From positions 1,699,669 to 1,763,668 of the forward strand of contig NZ_JACEIC010000002.1 in NCBI RefSeq assembly GCF_013778305.1: DNA of 64,000 nt, read 5' to 3'. Source of the DNA: Nocardioides agri. GTDB taxonomy: Bacteria > Actinomycetota > Actinomycetes > Propionibacteriales > Nocardioidaceae. Below, piece after piece: positions 41,431 to 49,737 of this stretch. The translations under genes were made by a program, and so were the position numbers. Position 1 is the first letter of the stretch, and every line of letters begins with the position of its first letter. Under the pieces are notes generated by a model. That model searched no databases. It saw only the letters and a program-made list of their open reading frames with translations, and was not told where the DNA came from.

Positions 41431-43200
41431 ATGATCGACTCGCCCGACTTCGAGCGACCCGTCCGTGGTTCGCGGTGGTCCGACGACCAGTCCCGGCAGG
41501 CCCTGCAGGCCATCGCCGAGTCGATCGTCGAGACCACCGGCTTCGACCTGGTGGGCATCAGCGCGGTCCGCGACGACGGCTACCTCCAGCAGCTGTGCGT
41601 CGTCGGGCCGGAGGAGGCCCGCGCCGCGTTGGTGGACTCGCTCGCACCGCTGGACCCGCTGCTCGTGGCCCTGGAGGACGCCGAGGACTGGGGCTGGCTG
41701 AAGTACGTCCGCCACGACAAGCACGACATCGATGTCGACAAGTGGGGATGGACCTCCGACGGCCCGCGCGTGGTCGCGGACGGCTTCTGGCACCCCGAGG
41801 ACATCCTCGTCGCGCCCCTGCACAGCGACGACGGCCGGCTGATCGCCGTGCTCGGCCTCGACCTGCCCCGGGACGGGCTGATCCCCGACGTCGCCAAGCG
41901 CGCCCTGCTGGACGTCTTCGCCCGCCAGGCGAGCCGCGCCGTGGTGGCGACCCTCGAGCGCGAGCGGATGGCCGAGCAGATCCGGCTCGCCAGCGCCGCG
42001 GCCGACATCGTGCGCCGGGCGACCGGGTCCATGTCGGTCGACGACGTGCTCGCCGAGTGCGGCGCGGCGATCGTCGAGGGCTTCCGGGCGACCGCCCTGT
42101 GGCTGCAGCTGGCCGGCAGCGAGCCGCGACCGGTGCACGACAGCCGCCCGGTGCCGCCCCCGCCGTCCTTCACCGACCCGGTCGCGAGGTTCGCCGAGGC
42201 CGCGTGGGCCGCCCAGCAGGTCGGCGTGTTCGCTCCGGAGCGCCGGATCCCCGAGCCCCTGCGTGCCGACGAGGCCGCGGCCGTGATGCGCTTCCTCACG
42301 ACGGAGACCACCGCGGAGTCGCTCCTGGTCGCACCCCTGGGTGCCGGGTCGGAGTACCTCGGCTGGCTCGGCCTGAGCCGGCGCCGCGGCGAGGCCGAGT
42401 GGAGCGAGGGCGAGGCGGCTGCGGCTCTCGACATCGGCCGCGACCTCGGCAGCGCGCTCGTCACCGCCCGCAACTTCGAGCACGAGCACCGGCTGGTCGA
42501 GGAGCTCAAGACGCTCGCCGACTACAAGTCCCGCCTGGTGGCCACCGTCTCGCACGAGCTGCGGACGCCGTTGACCAGCATCGTGGGCTACCTGGAGATC
42601 CTCGACGGCGACGACGGTCTCTCGGAGCACTCGCGCAAGGCGGTCGCGGCGATCCAGCGCGGCAGCACCCGGCTCTCGAGGGTGGTCGAGGACCTGCTCG
42701 TCCTGCACCGTCTGGCCGACGGGTGGATCGGCACGACGGGCCCGGTCGACCTCGCCCCGATCGTCGCGGCCACCGTCGATCTCAACCTCGGCCCGGCCGG
42801 CCGGCGGGGGATCGCCGTCGACTCGGAGCTGCCCACCGCCGGGGCGACGGTGCTCGGCACCGCCCACGACCTCGAGCACGTCGTCGCCAACCTCGTCGGC
42901 AACGCTGTGAAGTACGCCCGCGACGGCGGCCGCGTGCAGATCGTCCTCGAGCTCACGCGGGACGAGGTCGTGCTGCGCTGCACCGACGACGGCATCGGGA
43001 TCGCCCCCGAGGACCAGGACCAGGTCTTCGAGGAGTTCTACCGCTCCCCCGACCCCGAGGCGGCCAGTCGCCAGGGCACCGGTCTGGGCCTGGCGATCGT
43101 GCGCCGCGTGGTCGACCAGCTGGGCGGCCGGATCGAGCTGGAGTCCGCGCTGGGCGTGGGCAGCACGTTCCGGGTGCACCTGCCCGTGGCCGGGTCCTAG
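41431..43200 (+). CDS. GAF-GAF sensor histidine kinase (second of tandem pair)
   Basis: 589 residues from ATG 41431 with AGGAG six bases upstream; a GTG at 41413 that overlaps the previous stop would add six residues. It is paralogous to the preceding kinase throughout (FDLVGISAVRDDGYLQQL against FGIASISVVRDDGLLESV). His375 lies in LVATVSHELRTPLTSIVGYLEIL; the ATPase motifs are NLVGNAVKY, DDGIGI and GTGLGLAIVRRVVDQL. The H-box reads HELRTP here and HELKNP in the first copy, so the two have diverged at the phosphotransfer site. The stop overlaps the convergent peptidase gene. Confidence 0.92.
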   Translation: MIDSPDFERPVRGSRWSDDQSRQALQAIAESIVETTGFDLVGISAVRDDGYLQQLCVVGPEEARAALVDSLAPLDPLLVALEDAEDWGWLKYVRHDKHDIDVDKWGWTSDGPRVVADGFWHPEDILVAPLHSDDGRLIAVLGLDLPRDGLIPDVAKRALLDVFARQASRAVVATLERERMAEQIRLASAAADIVRRATGSMSVDDVLAECGAAIVEGFRATALWLQLAGSEPRPVHDSRPVPPPPSFTDPVARFAEAAWAAQQVGVFAPERRIPEPLRADEAAAVMRFLTTETTAESLLVAPLGAGSEYLGWLGLSRRRGEAEWSEGEAAAALDIGRDLGSALVTARNFEHEHRLVEELKTLADYKSRLVATVSHELRTPLTSIVGYLEILDGDDGLSEHSRKAVAAIQRGSTRLSRVVEDLLVLHRLADGWIGTTGPVDLAPIVAATVDLNLGPAGRRGIAVDSELPTAGATVLGTAHDLEHVVANLVGNAVKYARDGGRVQIVLELTRDEVVLRCTDDGIGIAPEDQDQVFEEFYRSPDPEAASRQGTGLGLAIVRRVVDQLGGRIELESALGVGSTFRVHLPVAGS

Positions 43201-44540
43201 CCGCGAGCGCCGAGGTTGCGCAGCAGCAGCGCCTCGGCGGCCACCACCCGCTCGAACTCCGCGAGGTGCAGGCCCTCGTTGGCACCGTGCGCGCGGGTGT
43301 CCGGGTCCTCGACGCCGGTGACGAGCACGCTCGCCTGCGGGAACGCCTCGAGGAACTCCGCGATGAACGGGATCGAGCCGCCGACGCCCATGTCGACCGG
43401 CGCGGTGCCGTCCCAGGCCTCGGTGAACGCCGCCCGCGCCGCGTCGTACGCCGGCCCGTCGGCCGGGAGCGCGATCGGCTCGCCGGTGTCGACCACGGTG
43501 GTGCTGAGCTCGGCGCCCCACGGCACGTGGGCGCGCAGGTGCTCCTCGAGGCGGGCGACCGCGTTGGCGCTGGTGTCGCCGGGCGCGATCCGGATCGTGA
43601 CGCGGGCCCGGGCGACCGGGCTGAGCGTGTTGGACGCGCCCGCGACCTTGGGGGCGTCGAAGCCGGTGACCGTGATCGCCGGCTGGGTCCACAGACGCTC
43701 GACGGCCGGCCCGGTGCCGACCCAGTGCAGCCCGTCGATCGCTCCGGACTCGGCGCGCAGCCGCTCCTCGGGGTACTCCACGTCGGCGGCCGGGCCGCTG
43801 TGCAGGCCGGCCACGGCCGGGCTGCCGTCCTCGTGCCACAGGCTGTTGAGCAGCCGGACGAGCGCCATGATCGCGTCCGGCGCGAGCCCGCCCCACATGC
43901 CGGAGTGGACGGCGTGGGTGAGCGTCCGCAGCTCGACGTCGACGCGGATCAGGCCGCGCAGGCTGGTGGTGAGCGCGGGCACGCCGATGTCCCAGTTGCC
44001 GGAGTCGGCGATCACGATCACGTCGGCCGCGAGGCGCTCCTGGAACTGCTCGAGCAGCTGGGGGAGGGTCGCGCTCGCGACCTCCTCCTCGCCCTCGATG
44101 AAGAGCCGCACGGTGACCGGCAGGTCGTCGCCGAGCACCCGGAGGGCACCGATGTGGGCCATGATGCCGGCCTTGTCGTCGGCGGCGCCGCGGCCGTAGA
44201 GGCGGCCGTCGCGCTCGGTCGGCTCCCACGGCGGGGAGTCCCAGTCGGCGTGGTCGTTCTCCGGCTGCACGTCGTGGTGGGCGTAGAGCAGCACCGTCGG
44301 CGCGCCCTCGGGGCCCTTCTTCTCCCCGACGACGGCGGGCGGCGCGCCGTCGAAGGCGCGCACGATCTCGACGTCGACCCCCTCGGCGGCGAACAGCGCC
44401 GCCGTGGCCTCGGCGCTGCGCTCGACCTGGTCGAGCCGCTCCGGGTCGGCGCTGACCGACTGGATCCGGACCAGGTCCTCGAGGTCCTGGCGGACCCCCG
44501 GGAAGACGTCTCGGACCTTGCTGCGCAGCTCGTGGCTCAT
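43197..44540 (-). CDS. M20 family dipeptidase/peptidase
   Basis: 447 residues from ATG 44540. Zinc ligands are visible in LYAHHDVQPE, GRGAADDKAGIMAHIGAL, FIEGEEEVAS (catalytic and metal-binding Glu) and the C-terminal RAHGANEGLHLAEF; the dimerisation-domain His is in THAVHSGMWGG. It belongs to the M20 dipeptidase (PepV/CNDP-like) group that cleaves dipeptides or related amides in the cytoplasm. The first base pairs of the end overlap the kinase gene on the other strand. It follows the SCP gene by ten bases and probably shares its transcript. Confidence 0.92.
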   Translation of the reverse strand: MSHELRSKVRDVFPGVRQDLEDLVRIQSVSADPERLDQVERSAEATAALFAAEGVDVEIVRAFDGAPPAVVGEKKGPEGAPTVLLYAHHDVQPENDHADWDSPPWEPTERDGRLYGRGAADDKAGIMAHIGALRVLGDDLPVTVRLFIEGEEEVASATLPQLLEQFQERLAADVIVIADSGNWDIGVPALTTSLRGLIRVDVELRTLTHAVHSGMWGGLAPDAIMALVRLLNSLWHEDGSPAVAGLHSGPAADVEYPEERLRAESGAIDGLHWVGTGPAVERLWTQPAITVTGFDAPKVAGASNTLSPVARARVTIRIAPGDTSANAVARLEEHLRAHVPWGAELSTTVVDTGEPIALPADGPAYDAARAAFTEAWDGTAPVDMGVGGSIPFIAEFLEAFPQASVLVTGVEDPDTRAHGANEGLHLAEFERVVAAEALLLRNLGARG

Positions 44541-44550
44541 GGCCCCCACG

Positions 44551-44910
44551 CTAGATCAACGGCAGGTACGGCGAGAGGTCGGCCCGCTCCCCCGACGCCC
44601 GCGTCCGGCCGGCGGCCTCGGCGTCGGTCCAGGCCAGCTCACCGGTCGCCATCGCGATCCACGTGCCCGCGTCGGTCTCGACGACGGCCGGCGGCGTGCC
44701 GCGGGTGTGCCGGACCCCGGGGACGACCTGGACGGCGGCGTACGGCGGGACCCGCACCTCGACGGACCTGCCGGGGGCGCGCAGCTCGAGCAGCGCGAGG
44801 AAGTGCTTGGTGAGCAGCCGGAGGTCGGCGCGCTCGGGGTCGCCGGCGCGGAACCGGTCGAGCGCGACCGCGACCTCGCACGGGTCGGCGGGACGCAGCC
44901 GGGCCGGCAT
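44551..44910 (-). CDS. Bacterial SCP-type sterol carrier family protein
   Basis: 119 residues; ATG at 44910 shares a base with the TGA of the ArsR-type gene (TGATG). Residues about 50-105, RSVEVRVPPYAAVQVVPG and TGTWIAMATGELAW-like AGTWIAMATGELAWTDAE, match the 'bacterial SCP orthologue' domain. Actinobacterial genomes place this gene near purF/purL, as here. It probably binds a lipid or fatty-acyl ligand; the physiological ligand is unknown. Confidence 0.85.
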   Translation of the reverse strand: MPARLRPADPCEVAVALDRFRAGDPERADLRLLTKHFLALLELRAPGRSVEVRVPPYAAVQVVPGVRHTRGTPPAVVETDAGTWIAMATGELAWTDAEAAGRTRASGERADLSPYLPLI

Positions 44911-45518
44911 CAGTCCTCGCCCCCGGCGGCCAGCTCGGCCCCCGTCACCGGGTGCGGCTGGAGCGCGACGAACGCGAGGTAGGTGCGGCGCTCGCCCTCC
45001 TGTCCACGGGTGCGCTCCTGCCACCGGTGGACGAGCTCGTCGAAGTCCGCCGCCATCTCCTGGGCCTCCTCGTAGGTGAGCCGGACCGCGCTGTCGTTGA
45101 GGGTGCGGATCACGCCGTCCTCGCGACGGGCGGAGTAGATCGCGTCGACGACGACGTGGCCCCACCCGGCGGCGTTGCGCCGGAACACCTCGACCGCCGC
45201 GGCCCCGCCGGGCTGCTCCTCGAGCGCCTTGAGGTCGATGGAGACACCTGTCGTCGAGGTCATCCGCCAGACCCGGTCGCGGCGGTCGCGGCCGGCATCG
45301 GGGTCCTCCTCGATCAGCCCGTACTTCGCGAGCTGGCGCAGGTGGAAGCTGGCCTGGTTGGCCGGGATGCCGAGCTCGCGGGCGAGGTCGGCGGCCCGCA
45401 TGGGCCCGGTGGCCCCGAGCTCGGTGAGGATCCGGTTGCGCACCGGGTGGGCGACCGCCCGCAGCTCGCGAGGGTCGTGCAGCGGGCGTCCGGACGGTTG
45501 GTACGGCACGTCCGCCAT
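44910..45518 (-). CDS. ArsR/HTH_20-type transcriptional regulator
   Basis: 202 residues from ATG 45518; a GTG at 45536 would add six residues. The winged helix-turn-helix spans about residues 15-80 (VAHPVRNRILTELGATGPM, DLARELGIPANQASFHLRQLAKYGLI). The C-terminal 110 residues resemble the effector region of larger ArsR-like regulators. It is divergent from an MFS exporter, with a phased TTGCGCAA array between them, and so most likely represses that exporter and itself. The TGATG junction couples it to the SCP gene. Confidence 0.9.
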   Translation of the reverse strand: MADVPYQPSGRPLHDPRELRAVAHPVRNRILTELGATGPMRAADLARELGIPANQASFHLRQLAKYGLIEEDPDAGRDRRDRVWRMTSTTGVSIDLKALEEQPGGAAAVEVFRRNAAGWGHVVVDAIYSARREDGVIRTLNDSAVRLTYEEAQEMAADFDELVHRWQERTRGQEGERRTYLAFVALQPHPVTGAELAAGGED

Positions 45519-45528
45519 CCTGCCACAC

Positions 45529-45577
45529 TTGCGCACGACCTATTGCGCAACACAACTTGCGCAAGTTATGTTGCGGG
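45529..45577. promoter_or_regulatory. Four phased TTGCGCAA-type operators
   Basis: TTGCGCAC (45529), TTGCGCAA (45543), TTGCGCAA (45557) and TTGCGGGT (45571) start exactly 14 bases apart. The two middle copies are perfect palindromes. The array fills the space between the divergent ArsR-type and MFS starts and reaches the latter, so bound regulator would block both promoters. Confidence 0.8.
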
Positions 45578-45578
45578 T

Positions 45579-46826
45579 ATGTCGTCGTACCGCGCGCTCT
45601 CCCGCAACCACGACTTCACGGTGCTGTGGATCGGTCAGACGATCTCCGAGGTCGGCAGCCGGATGTCGATGTTCGTCTTCCCGCTCGTCACCTTCGCGCT
45701 CACCGGCTCCGTGCTGCTCGCGGCCGCGGCCGAGGCGCTCCACCTGCTGGGCGTGGCCGGCGCCCTGCTGCCTGCCGGCGTGCTCGCCGACCGCCGCGAC
45801 CGCCGCCGGATCATGCGCGCCGCCAGCGCGGTCGGCGTGCTGCTCTACGCGTCGCTCGCGGGCGCCGGGATCGCCGGCACGCTCACGGTGCCGCACCTGC
45901 TCGTCGTGGCCCTGCTGACCGGCGTCGGCGCCGGCCTCTTCGCCCCGGCCGAGCTCTCGGCCGTCCGCGCCGTGGTGCCGACCGACCAGCTGCCCACCGC
46001 GCTGAGCCAGCACCAGGCCCGCCTGCACGTCGCGGCGCTGGTCAGCGCTCCGCTCGGGGGTGTGCTGCTGGGCATCGCGCGCTGGCTGCCGTTCGCGGTC
46101 GACGCGGCGTCGTACCTCGCGTCCTGGGTACTGCTGGGCCGGCTGCGCGCCGACCTCTCCCCCACACCGTACGACGGGCCGCGGCGCCGGCCGGGGCACG
46201 ACCTGGTCGAGGGCGCGCGGTTCGTGTGGTCGCGGCCGTTCTTCCGGGTCCTCACGATCTGGGGGCCGCTCACCAACCTGATGGTCAACGCGCTGTTCTT
46301 CGTGGCAGTGCTGCGGCTGATCTCCGGCGGCTCGAGCGCCCTGCAGATCGGCCTGGTCGAGGCGATCGCGGGCGTGGCCGGCATCGTCGGCGCGGTGCTG
46401 GCGCCGTGGCTGATCGACCGGGTGCCGACCGGGCGGCTGACGGTGCTGATCGCGTGGTCGTTCCTGCCGCTGGTCGTGCCGATGGCGCTGTGGCCGGAGC
46501 CGCTCGTCGTGGCCGCGGCGCTCGGGCTCGGCATGCTGCTCAACCCGGCCGGCAACGCGGGCATCGGGTCCTACCGGGTGGCGATTACCCCGCCGGCCCT
46601 GGTGGGCCGGGTCCAGGCGACCAGCCAGTTCGCGTCGATGTCGACGATGCCGTTCGCCCCGGTGCTCGCCGGCACGCTGCTCACCACGCTCGGCGGCACG
46701 GCGGCCACCCTGACGCTCGGCCTGCTCACCGCCGCCGTCGCGCTGATCCCGACCCTGTCGGCGAGCGTCCGGTCCGTCCCGCGGCCGGCCGCCTGGGACG
46801 TGTGCGCGGCACCGGCGGCCGCCTGA
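45579..46826 (+). CDS. MFS transporter (EntS/MFS_3-like)
   Basis: 415 residues, about twelve hydrophobic segments. The opening MSSYRALSRNHDFTVLWIGQ and SEVGSRMSMFVFPLV, with PAGVLADRRDRRRIMRA as the loop-2/3 motif, match the MFS_3 group (enterobactin exporter EntS-like and macrolide efflux proteins). The ATG lies directly after the operator array with at best a weak GCGGG site, so translation may be leaderless or nearly so. It probably exports a toxic or signalling compound sensed by the divergent ArsR-type regulator. Convergent with the WYL regulator, four bases apart. Confidence 0.9.
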   Translation: MSSYRALSRNHDFTVLWIGQTISEVGSRMSMFVFPLVTFALTGSVLLAAAAEALHLLGVAGALLPAGVLADRRDRRRIMRAASAVGVLLYASLAGAGIAGTLTVPHLLVVALLTGVGAGLFAPAELSAVRAVVPTDQLPTALSQHQARLHVAALVSAPLGGVLLGIARWLPFAVDAASYLASWVLLGRLRADLSPTPYDGPRRRPGHDLVEGARFVWSRPFFRVLTIWGPLTNLMVNALFFVAVLRLISGGSSALQIGLVEAIAGVAGIVGAVLAPWLIDRVPTGRLTVLIAWSFLPLVVPMALWPEPLVVAAALGLGMLLNPAGNAGIGSYRVAITPPALVGRVQATSQFASMSTMPFAPVLAGTLLTTLGGTAATLTLGLLTAAVALIPTLSASVRSVPRPAAWDVCAAPAAA

Positions 46827-46830
46827 TCCC

Positions 46831-47808
46831 TCAGCCGGGCAGGGGCTGCCCGGCCGCCCGCTGGAGCCGGCCGGCGGCCGCGACGACGGCCGCCGCCAGT
46901 TCGGGCGGCCCCTCCACGACGAAGTCGGCGTCGAGGGTCACGAGCGTGAAGAGCGGCCAGTCCAGGGTGTCGACCGCCATCCGCATCCGGCAGCCGGTCT
47001 CGAGCGGCTCCACGGTCGCCCACCGGCCGAACCGGGCCGTGACGTCCGCCGCGTCGGCTGCGAACCGCACGCGTACGTCGTACCGGTGCGGCATGGCGCT
47101 GATCCCGGCGCGCACGAAGGTGGGCGCGTCCTCGGCGGGCAGCTCGCGGGGCCGGAACCGCTGTCCGGTCGCCGCCGGACCACCGATCCGGTCGACCCGG
47201 AAGGAGCGCCAGTCCTGGCGGTCGCGGTCGTAGGCGACCAGGTACCAGCGCCGGCCCAGCGACACCAGCCGGTGGGGCTCGACCCGGCGCGGTCCGGACG
47301 CGACGCCCTCCCCGCCGCGGGTGCGGGAGGTGTAGTCGAAGGTGACGACGTCGTCGTCGCGGCAGGCCTGCGCGAGCACCGCGAGCGCGCTCGCGTCGAC
47401 CGCGGGGCCGTCGTCCCACGGCACGCCGTCGGTCTGGGTGTGCAGCGCCTCCATCCGGCGGCGCAGCCTCGGCGGCATCAGCGCGATCACCTTGGCCATC
47501 GCCTGCACCGCGGTCTGCTCCAGCCCGGCCACCGCGCCGGAGGCGGCGGTGTGCAGCGCGACCGCGATCGCGACGGCCTCGTCGTCCTCGAGCAGCAGCG
47601 GCGGCAGGGCAGCGCCCGCACGCAGCTGGTAGCCACCCGAGACGCCCCGCGACGCGTCGACGTCGTACCCGAGCTCGCGGAGGCGGTCGATGTCGCGGCG
47701 CAGGGTCCGCGGGCTCACCTCGAGCCGCTCGGCGAGCTCGCCGCCGGGCCAGTAGCGGTGGGTCTGCAGCAGCGAGAGCAGCCGCAACATCCGGGAGCTG
47801 GTGCTCAT
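46831..47808 (-). CDS. HTH-WYL (YafY-like) transcriptional regulator
   Basis: 325 residues. The N-terminal HTH_11-type DNA-binding domain is RMLRLLSLLQTHRYWPGGEL with SPRTLRRDIDRLRELGYDV. The WYL domain lies near residues 140-230, with RRVEPHRLVSLGRRWYLVAYD containing the name-giving W-Y-L. The C-terminal WCX-like part covers 235-315. WYL regulators bind ligands, including single-stranded nucleic acids in some cases, and often repress stress or defence genes. No obvious target is divergent; the methyltransferase gene lies upstream on the same strand. Confidence 0.92.
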   Translation of the reverse strand: MSTSSRMLRLLSLLQTHRYWPGGELAERLEVSPRTLRRDIDRLRELGYDVDASRGVSGGYQLRAGAALPPLLLEDDEAVAIAVALHTAASGAVAGLEQTAVQAMAKVIALMPPRLRRRMEALHTQTDGVPWDDGPAVDASALAVLAQACRDDDVVTFDYTSRTRGGEGVASGPRRVEPHRLVSLGRRWYLVAYDRDRQDWRSFRVDRIGGPAATGQRFRPRELPAEDAPTFVRAGISAMPHRYDVRVRFAADAADVTARFGRWATVEPLETGCRMRMAVDTLDWPLFTLVTLDADFVVEGPPELAAAVVAAAGRLQRAAGQPLPG

Positions 47809-47833
47809 GGGGGCACGCTACTCCCGGTTCAGG

Positions 47834-48481
47834 TCACTTCCTGACCGCTAGGAGGACCGCGTCGGTGACCTCGTGGGTCTCGTCGTTCCGGGTCTCCGTG
47901 CGGCGCCGCGCCTCGGCGCGGACGTCGAACAGGTCGGGGTCGACGGCCGGGGCGAGCTCGTCCGCCGTGAACATCACCCCCGGCAGCGACCAGCGCAGCC
48001 CGGTGTGGGAGTCGTCGGGGTGGTGGCCGGCCACCAGCAGCGTGCCGCCCGGCGCGACGGCGTCGGCCATCCGGCGGGTCGCCTCGACCATGCCGTGGTC
48101 GAGCAGGTGCAGGAAGCAGGAGGTGACCAGGTCCCACTGCTCGCCGTCGGGCGTCCAGGTGCGCAGGTCGGCCTGGACCCAGGTGATCCGGTCCGCGACG
48201 CCGCGCTGGGCCGCGTGCTCGGCGGCCTTGCGCAGCCCGGCCTCGGAGAAGTCGATGCCGGTCACCTCCCAGCCGCGCTCGGCCAGCCAGATCGCGTCGC
48301 CGCCCTCGCCGCAGCCCAGGTCGACCGCCCGGCCGACGGGCAGGTCGCTCGCCTCGGCGACGAGGACCGCGTTGGGCCGGCCGCTCCACGTCCGGCCCTC
48401 CCCGCCGTACCGCTCGTCCCAGGACGGCTGCTCGAAGTGCTCGCGGGTGATCTCCTGCTGGTGCTGGTGCTCGTGGCTCAT
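47834..48481 (-). CDS. SAM-dependent class I methyltransferase
   Basis: 215 residues from ATG 48481. The SAM-binding motif I AVDLGCGEGGDAIWLAERGW begins near residue 51 and motif II VTGIDFSEAGL near 75; the acidic loop ADLRTW follows. The His/Gln-rich start MSHEHQHQQEITREHFEQPSWDERY is typical of the thiopurine/tellurite-resistance-like methyltransferases of actinobacteria. It probably methylates a small molecule. Divergent from an XRE-cupin regulator that is likely to control it. Confidence 0.9.
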   Translation of the reverse strand: MSHEHQHQQEITREHFEQPSWDERYGGEGRTWSGRPNAVLVAEASDLPVGRAVDLGCGEGGDAIWLAERGWEVTGIDFSEAGLRKAAEHAAQRGVADRITWVQADLRTWTPDGEQWDLVTSCFLHLLDHGMVEATRRMADAVAPGGTLLVAGHHPDDSHTGLRWSLPGVMFTADELAPAVDPDLFDVRAEARRRTETRNDETHEVTDAVLLAVRK

Positions 48482-48517
48482 GGTTCGAGTATCGGCACGG
48501 GTCCGGCGGATCGACAA

Positions 48518-48548
48518 CTGCCGTTGCCAATCCGGCAAACTCTGGCAG
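48518..48548. promoter_or_regulatory. Nested inverted repeat, candidate XRE operator
   Basis: TTGCC-AATCC-GGCAA at 48524-48538 is a perfect repeat. Around it CTGCC (48518-48522) and GGCAG (48544-48548) form a second, almost concentric pair. It lies in the 77-base divergent region between methyltransferase and regulator, ten bases before the regulator ATG. Confidence 0.7.
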
Positions 48549-48558
48549 AATCGACGGC

Positions 48559-49107
48559 ATGGACGAGCTCGCGATGGTCGGCCCGCGGCTGCGGGCACTC
48601 CGGCAGGAGCGCGACATCACCCTGCGCGACCTCTCCGAGGAGACCGGCATCTCGGTCAGCACGCTCTCCCGGCTCGAGTCCGGCCAGCGGCGGCCGACGC
48701 TCGAGCAGCTCCTCCCGCTCGCGCGCGCCCACCGGGTCTCGCTCGACGAGCTCGTCGACGCGCCGGCGACCGGCGACCCGCGGGTGCAGCTGCGCACGAC
48801 CCGTCGGCACGGCCGGACCTACCTCCAGCTGACCCGTCGTCCCGGCGGACTGCAGGCATACAAGATCGTCTTCCCGGCCCGGCCGCGCGACGCCGTGGCG
48901 CTCGCGACCCACGAGGGCTACGAGTGGATGTACGTCCTCTCCGGCCAGCTCCGGCTGGTGATCGGCGACCGCGACCTGCTGCTCGGGGCCGGTGAGGTCG
49001 TGGAGTTCGACACCCGGCAGCCGCACTGGGTCGGCAACCCCGGCCCGCATCCCACCGAGGTGCTCGCGCTGTTCGGGCCGCAGGGGGAGCGGATGCACGT
49101 CCGCTGA
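48559..49107 (+). CDS. XRE-family regulator with C-terminal cupin
   Basis: 182 residues. The helix-turn-helix is at about 8-62 (LRALRQERDITLRDLSEETG, SVSTLSRLESGQRRPTLEQL). The cupin domain at about 105-175 (HEGYEWMYVLSGQLRLVIGD, EVVEFDTRQPHWVGN) senses a small ligand. Such HTH-cupin proteins repress a neighbouring catabolic or methyltransferase gene. The divergent methyltransferase and the nested inverted repeat fit this model. Confidence 0.93.
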   Translation: MDELAMVGPRLRALRQERDITLRDLSEETGISVSTLSRLESGQRRPTLEQLLPLARAHRVSLDELVDAPATGDPRVQLRTTRRHGRTYLQLTRRPGGLQAYKIVFPARPRDAVALATHEGYEWMYVLSGQLRLVIGDRDLLLGAGEVVEFDTRQPHWVGNPGPHPTEVLALFGPQGERMHVR

Positions 49108-49131
49108 CCGCGGTGCGGCAGGCTTGTCCCC

Positions 49132-49737
49132 GTGAGCTCTGTTGACGGTGAGCGCCTCGCCACCTGGCTGGAGGACCTCGGTCTCGCCGACCACCTCGCC
49201 GAGGCGGGGCTCCCGACCTTCGCCCGCGACGCCGAGGGCCGCGCCGTCTGGAGCGAGCCCGACCGGGTCGAGGAGCTCGACCGGGCGCTGCGCAGCCAGG
49301 GCGACGAGCCCGAGCACGCCGTACCGGTGGGGCTGGTGCTGCTCCGGCGCCAGGCCCGGCTGCGCGCCGAGCTGCTCGCGAGCGACACGTTCTCCTACGA
49401 GACGCTCGCCGAGGTGCGCCGGACGTCGGTCGACGCGACCCGGTACGCCGTGCACAAGGCCGCCCAGCAGCACGCGCTGCTGCTGGTGCCGGTGGACGAG
49501 CGGGTCGTCGTACCCGCGTTCCAGCTGACGCCGTCCGGCGAGGTGCGGGCCGAGCTCGCACCGGTGCTGGAGCCGCTGCTCGCGGCCGGGATGGACCCCT
49601 GGCGCGCCTGGGCCTGGCTGACCCAGCCCGCCGCGCTCACCCTCGGCCACGCCCCCGAGCAGGCCGTCACCGATCCCGACCTCGCCGACCTCGTCGTCCG
49701 CGCCGCCGAGGCCCTCGCCGCCCGCCTCCACCGTTGA
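49132..49737 (+). CDS. DUF2384 (MbcA/ParS/Xre antitoxin-like) protein, orphan
   Basis: 201 residues, GTG start with GGCAGG nine bases upstream. The middle, RLRAELLASDTFSYETLAEV with RRTSVDATRYAVHKAAQQHA, resembles the helix-turn-helix of Xre-type antitoxins (LLAS...AEVA..LGVSRQAV.K). The C-terminus PLLAAGMDPWRAWAWLTQPA and ALTLGHAPEQAV follow the toxin-binding DUF2384 pattern (W..W...P...L.G..P). No RES-domain toxin lies on either side, so it is either an orphan or serves another role. The stop codon lies within an interleaved palindrome. Confidence 0.6.
   Translation: MSSVDGERLATWLEDLGLADHLAEAGLPTFARDAEGRAVWSEPDRVEELDRALRSQGDEPEHAVPVGLVLLRRQARLRAELLASDTFSYETLAEVRRTSVDATRYAVHKAAQQHALLLVPVDERVVVPAFQLTPSGEVRAELAPVLEPLLAAGMDPWRAWAWLTQPAALTLGHAPEQAVTDPDLADLVVRAAEALAARLHR

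Noticed and set aside
44911..45564. Extension of the SCP frame through the ArsR-type gene
   Set aside because: Arg/Pro/Ala-rich shadow; the SCP domain starts after the ATG at 44910, which overlaps the ArsR stop.
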